Below, piece after piece: positions 60,661 to 64,000 of a stretch of 64,000 nt of DNA. This DNA comes from Streptomyces sp. P3 (GTDB lineage Bacteria > Actinomycetota > Actinomycetes > Streptomycetales > Streptomycetaceae): assembly GCA_016893485.2 (NCBI GenBank), contig JAFEKX020000001.1, forward strand, positions 5,783,501 to 5,847,500, given 5' to 3'. The notes below the pieces were generated by a model. That model worked only from the letters and a program-made list of their open reading frames with translations, did not search any database and had not been told where the DNA came from. The position numbers were made by a program, and so were the translations under genes. Within the stretch, counting starts at the first letter, position 1; every line of letters begins with the position of its first letter.

Positions 60661-61397
60661 ATGCGTCTGAGGGGTGGGGCGGCAATCGCCGCCCTGGTCA
60701 TGTTGTCGGTCGCCGGATGCAAGACGGACACCACGGGAACGGGCGACTCCGGACCCGAGGCGACGGCCGGCGGAGGTGCCGGCGGAGGCGCCGGCGGGGG
60801 TGCGGCCCTGACCGCCGCCGAGGCTCTGCCCGTGAAGGGGCGTGCGCCGAAGACCGGTTACTCCCGTGAGCGGTTCGGCGCCGCCTGGGCCGACACGGAC
60901 TCCAACAGCTGCGACACGAGGGACGACATCCTCAAGCGGGACCTGAAGCAGGTGAAGTTCACCGGCGGCGACTGCAAGGTGTCGTACGGCGTCCTCGAAT
61001 CCGATCCCTACTCCGGCAAGGAAGTCGTCTACAAGCGCGGCGCCAGCCTCGTCGACATCGACCACCTGGTCGCCCTCTCCGACGCCTGGCAGAAGGGCGC
61101 GAAGTACTGGGACGCCAGCAAGCGCATAGCTCTCGCCAACGACCCGCTCAACCTCCCACCGTCGGCGCCAGCCCCAACCGCAGCAAGGGCGACGGCGACA
61201 CGGCCACCTGGGTGCCGCCCAAGGCGTACCGCTGCACGTATGTCGCCGCGCAGGTCGCCGTGAAGAAGAAGTACGGGCTGTGGGTCACGTCGGCGGAGAA
61301 GGCCGCGATGATCAAGGTCCTCTCCACCTGCTCGAAGCAGGCCCTCCCGACCGGGGGCAACCCGACGAACGCACCGGCAAGGTTCCACGCGAACTGA
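60661..61397 (+). CDS. Lipoprotein HNH endonuclease (DUF1524/GmrSD C-terminal-like), one frame break
   Basis: About 245 residues. ATG 60661 begins RLRGGAAIAALVMLSVAGCKTD, a lipoprotein signal with lipobox SVAGC near residue 20, followed by a Gly/Ala linker. The domain has GYSRERFGAAWADTDSNSCD, CKVSYGVLESDPYSG, and the catalytic block LVDIDHLVALSDAWQKGAKY with the DH-L-x-A-L motif, then RIALANDPLNL. After a break near 61160 it reads VGASPNRSKGDGDTATWVPP, and ends with CTYVAAQVAVKKKYGLWVTS. An extracellular, membrane-tethered DNase for nutrition or defence is likely (inference). Confidence 0.85.
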
Positions 61398-61498
61398 GGT
61401 GACGTGAGCGGCGGTCGCGGGCACACCGGTATTCGGGTCTCGGGCCGCCGCCCACGGTGAGCGGTATGGACGGCAAGGTGTCGAGTCTCGCTGGATGA

Positions 61499-61639
61499 GT
61501 GCCCGGCTGGACGAGGCCGCCCTTCGACACCTCGGGTGACATCGACGTACCCGGTGCGCCGGTGCCGGTGCGCTGTGAACCTGAGCGCGGTTGCGCCGTC
61601 TACGTCGAGCCCAACGTGCGGCTACGGCACGCTCGGTGA
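61499..61639 (+). CDS. Short ORF or gene fragment of unknown function
   Basis: GTG 61499 opens 46 codons with natural streptomycete codon use: DTSGDIDVPGAPVPVRCEPE, then RGCAVYVEPNVRLRHAR. Upstream in the same frame is MDGKVSSLAG followed by a TGA, so a single-base error could extend it to ATG 61466. The last codons overlap the hairpin at 61622. No family recognised; may be a remnant. Confidence 0.25.
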   Translation: MPGWTRPPFDTSGDIDVPGAPVPVRCEPERGCAVYVEPNVRLRHAR

Positions 61640-61654
61640 ACGAACGTGCCGTAG
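61622..61654. terminator. Bidirectional terminator between the HNH gene and the lipoprotein
   Basis: CTACGGCACG and CGTGCCGTAG form a perfect ten-base stem around a 13-base loop, between convergent genes. Confidence 0.75.
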
Positions 61655-61675
61655 TCACAGGCCTGTTAAGGCGGA

Positions 61676-62424
61676 TCAGCCGTTCAGGGCGTCCAGGTCC
61701 AGGAGCTTGCCCGCGGGCTTCTTCGCGGGGACGGGCTTCTCGTACTCGCCGAACGTGAGCGTCACCGGGTCCTTGGCGGAGTGGCTGTCGATGCGCAGCA
61801 CGTACGGTTTGCCCTCGGTCGCCACGTACAGCGTGTAGGAGTCCTTGCCCTCCTTCTCTTGCAGGATGATCGCCGGGACGCCGTCGACGGTGGTCGTCTT
61901 GCCGCGCGTGGCATCGGAGTTGGCGTCCTTGGCGCTGCCGAGTACCGAGTTCAGATCGCAGAAGCTCGCGATGTCCTTGGCGTCCTTGCCCTTCGCCGAC
62001 ATCTTGGTCCACTTCCCGGCCATCATCTCGACGACCGCGTCGGTGTCCGCCTTGGACTCCCCGTCGCTCTGCGCCCGCAGGAACGCCTCGTCGTACTTCA
62101 TGTAGATGGTGTCGCCGGTCTTGATCAGTTCGGCCTTGCCCTTGCCGCCCATGCCCATCGTGCCGGCACACTCGCCCTTCTTGTTCAGGGCCATGTCGAT
62201 CACGATCGTGCCGCCGCTCTCGTCGTCGGGCACATCGCCCTTCATCCGCAGCGACGAGGCGCCGGTGGTGGCGGTTATGGACCGGTCGGCGATCTGACCA
62301 CCGGTCAGCCCGGCGAACGGTCCCTTCGGCTTGCTGTCCGCCTTGTCCTCCCCGGGCAGACACCCGAGAGTCCCGCGGCGGCCACGGTGGTGAGACAGAG
62401 AGCGGCAAGTGCGGTACGACGCAT
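61676..62424 (-). CDS. Putative LprG/LppX-like lipoprotein, one frame break
   Basis: About 249 residues. ATG 62424 gives MRRTALAALCLTTVAAAGLSG. A base is missing near 62365, after which GCLPGEDKADSKPKG restores the lipobox (GLSGC). The mature protein is beta-rich: GPFAGLTGGQIADRSITATT, SLRMKGDVPDDESGGTIVID, MGGKGKAELIKTGDTIYMKY, and GVPAIILQEKEGKDSYTLYV, ending KLLDLDALNG. The 'SLRMKG...G...KAELIKxGDxIYxKYDEAFL' pattern is that of LolA/LprG-like lipid-binding lipoproteins of actinobacteria. The bound ligand is unknown. 62425-62680 downstream of the next gene shows nothing. Confidence 0.78.
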
Positions 62425-62680
62425 GGCAGTTCCTTGGGTGACGAGGTGTGAGGTGAGAGACGTGAAGTGAGAGAAGTGAGGTGCGAAGTCGTGGTCGCGA
62501 GGTGTTCGTCCGTCGGGCAGGCGAACGGAGCGCCGGTCCTGCCGACATGGCGGTCGCGCGGTGGGTGTGAGAAGGGGGCGGCGATGGCCCGGTGAGGGAG
62601 CGGTGGCGATGGCCGCGCTGAGAGAGCGGCGAGTCTGCCGGGCCGGGCCGGGCCGGGGCGAGTCGGGGGCGGCTCGAAGG

Positions 62681-63372
62681 TCAGGCCGTCTTCGTCCAGT
62701 CCTCGCAGCCGGCCGTCGTGAAGTAGGCGTCCTGGGTGCTGATCGTGACGACGGCCGTGCCGGTCACGTTGGCGTTCGCGAGGATCGAGTTCGGCCCGTG
62801 CTCGGCGTCCTTCGTGCGCTCCCAGTGGCAGCCGTCGTCCGTGTTGCCCGTGGACGTGTAGGTGCCGGGGGCGATGTCGACACCGACCCGGAACATGCCG
62901 CCGTCGCCGGCCATCCGCGTCGCGGGGGAACCCTGCGCCTTCGCGTCGACGACCTCCCAGTCCTTGCAGCCGCTGGACTCGAAGACCTTGTCGGTGGCCT
63001 TGACGGTGACGTAACCCGTGCCGCGCACATGGTCGTTGGCGAGCAGCGAGTCCGTGTCGCCCGAAGCGTCCTTGGCCCGCTCCCAGTGGCACAGGCCGTC
63101 GGTGTTGCCGCGGGAGCGGTACGTACCGGGCTCGATGTCCCTGCCGACCCGGAAGTCGCCGTCCCCGTCGAGCGGGACCTTCTTCTTCGTGACGGCCTGG
63201 GATGCGCCGGGGTCCTTCGTGCCGGTGGTGTCGTGCTGGGCGGACGCCGAAGAACCCTCGGTGCCGCGTCCCGAACTGCCGCCCCGGGGTGGGTGTTGGC
63301 GTTCGCCGACACGACCCCGATGACGACGACCCCCATGACGGCGCTCAGCGTGAGCCTGCCTGCCATCCCCAT
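62681..63372 (-). CDS. Exported protein with two tandem ~70-residue beta repeats, one frame break
   Basis: About 231 residues from ATG 63372: MGMAGRLTLSAVMGVVVIGV, VSANA, a signal peptide. A break near 63280 leads to GGSSGRGTEGSSASAQHD and two copies of one domain. Copy 1: GDGDFRVGRDIEPGTYRSRG ... GLCHWERAKDASGDTDSLLA ... SSGCKDWEVV. Copy 2: GDGGMFRVGVDIAPGTYTST ... GCHWERTKDAEHGPNSILAN ... TAGCEDWTKT. Each has one Cys pair, so probably a small disulphide-bonded beta sandwich. I know the motif from many actinobacterial secreted proteins but not its function. Confidence 0.8.
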
Positions 63373-63618
63373 GGTTGTCCCCCTCCCCGATGCGGTGACC
63401 GCCTCCCTCCGACGGTCGTTTGTTCGCTGGGTCAATCAGAGCAGAAGCTGTGAACCGAGTCAACACGATTCACGGAAGGGGGTGTGTACACGGCTGTGAA
63501 GGGGTAGATCTTGTTCGCGTCGGTATGCTCGGCGTCACGGACGAACGGCAGGCGCGATCGGGCGCGATCGGCGGGAAGGTCAGCACGATGAGGTCGGTGC
63601 GGCGAGGGGAGTGGGGCT

Positions 63619-64000
63619 AGTGCAGGACAACGCGACAGAGGTGACCGCCGCCGGTATCGCACGGCTGGCCGGTGTCGGCCGTGCCGCCGTCAGCAACTGG
63701 CGCCGCCGTCACGCCGACTTCCCCAAACCGGTCGGCGGCACCGAGACCAGCCCCTCCTTCGCCCTCGCGGACATCGAGTCCTGGCTGCGTGAACAGGGGA
63801 AACTCGCCGAAGTCCCGCTGCGCGAACGGGTCTGGCAGCAGCTCGTCGGCCACCCCGAAGGCCCGGTCACCGCACTGGTGTACGCCGGCTGCGCCCTCCT
63901 GCTCATCCAGGAACGGCCCACCGTCTGGCTGGACGCGAGCGCCGGTTCCGACGAGCGGATGGCCGCGATGCTGCCGGGTGCGCTGGAGGGGGTGATCGTG
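63619..64000 (+). CDS. N6-DNA-methylase-like protein, N-terminal part (cut by right edge)
   Basis: GTG 63619 (AGGGGAG eight bases upstream) opens a frame that stays open to the window end, 127 residues. It begins VQDNATEVTAAGIARLAGVG, then RAAVSNWRRRHADFPKPVGG, a helix-turn-helix of the excisionase/MerR type, and FALADIESWLREQGKLAEVP. This N terminus (AGV.RAAVSNWRRR...FP.PVGG....F....VE.WL) is what I know from large streptomycete N6-adenine DNA methylase proteins. The methylase motifs (FGG, NPPY) would lie beyond the edge, so the call is tentative. Confidence 0.6.

Overview
The window is chromosomal DNA of a Streptomyces-type actinomycete. Third codon positions are almost all G or C, GTG starts are common, and proteins typical of the genus are present (RpfB-like cell-wall hydrolase, TamR/Tam pair, collagen-like SUKH protein, 'cellulose-binding' coiled-coil protein). 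From memory, not checked here, the gene order pmt-rsmI-tatD-rpf-ksgA-ispE ... galTEK ... tamR/tam ... ppc-pth-rplY-prs-glmU ... mfd matches a core segment of the S. coelicolor chromosome. I see no integrase, transposase, phage gene or CRISPR array.

A technical feature governs the reading of the whole window. About forty genes are split between reading frames by single-base indels, mostly deletions in G or C runs (contexts such as GGGGAG, CCCCTG, CCCCGAG). I count roughly eighty. Intact conserved protein continues on both sides of nearly every break, including in essential genes (ksgA, ispE, pth, glmU). I therefore treat them as sequence or assembly errors and annotate whole genes across the breaks, giving each break position.

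Layout. 1-6500: pmt end, rsmI, a zinc-ribbon protein, tatD, an Rpf hydrolase, ksgA and ispE (translation, cell wall, isoprenoids). 6600-13200: an ABC-F ATPase, two paralogous membrane-anchored PQQ-type propeller proteins, and a LuxR-type regulator lacking the usual phospho-aspartate. 13250-18720: a galactose block, with galT-galE-galK divergent from a sodium symporter and its small partner. 18780-25430: MFS, GNAT, LuxR regulator, tamR with a three-site operator facing tam, VOC protein, CsbD, and a desaturase-TetR operon. 25730-33300: ppc, membrane protein, pth, rplY, prs, glmU, tRNA-Gln. 33480-34800: a histidine kinase.

35000-40800 is the most unusual part: a group of toxin- and immunity-type domains. 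A SUKH-3 protein lies beside a YwqJ-type deaminase. Divergent from them are a WHH-nuclease/SMI1 fusion and a very large Imm35-like / collagen-like / deaminase-like / SUKH-4 protein. 40900-46550: coiled-coil protein, conserved hypothetical, Tat-exported PHP phosphoesterase, and an ActP-like symporter with a DUF485 partner. 46900-50940: a polyprenyl synthase with an MpaB-type oxygenase, and a DHA2 exporter. 51300-58460: an ABC/FtsX pair and mfd. 58730-64000: TetR facing a SalK-like protein, an HNH lipoprotein, two exported proteins, and the start of an N6-DNA-methylase-like gene cut by the right edge.
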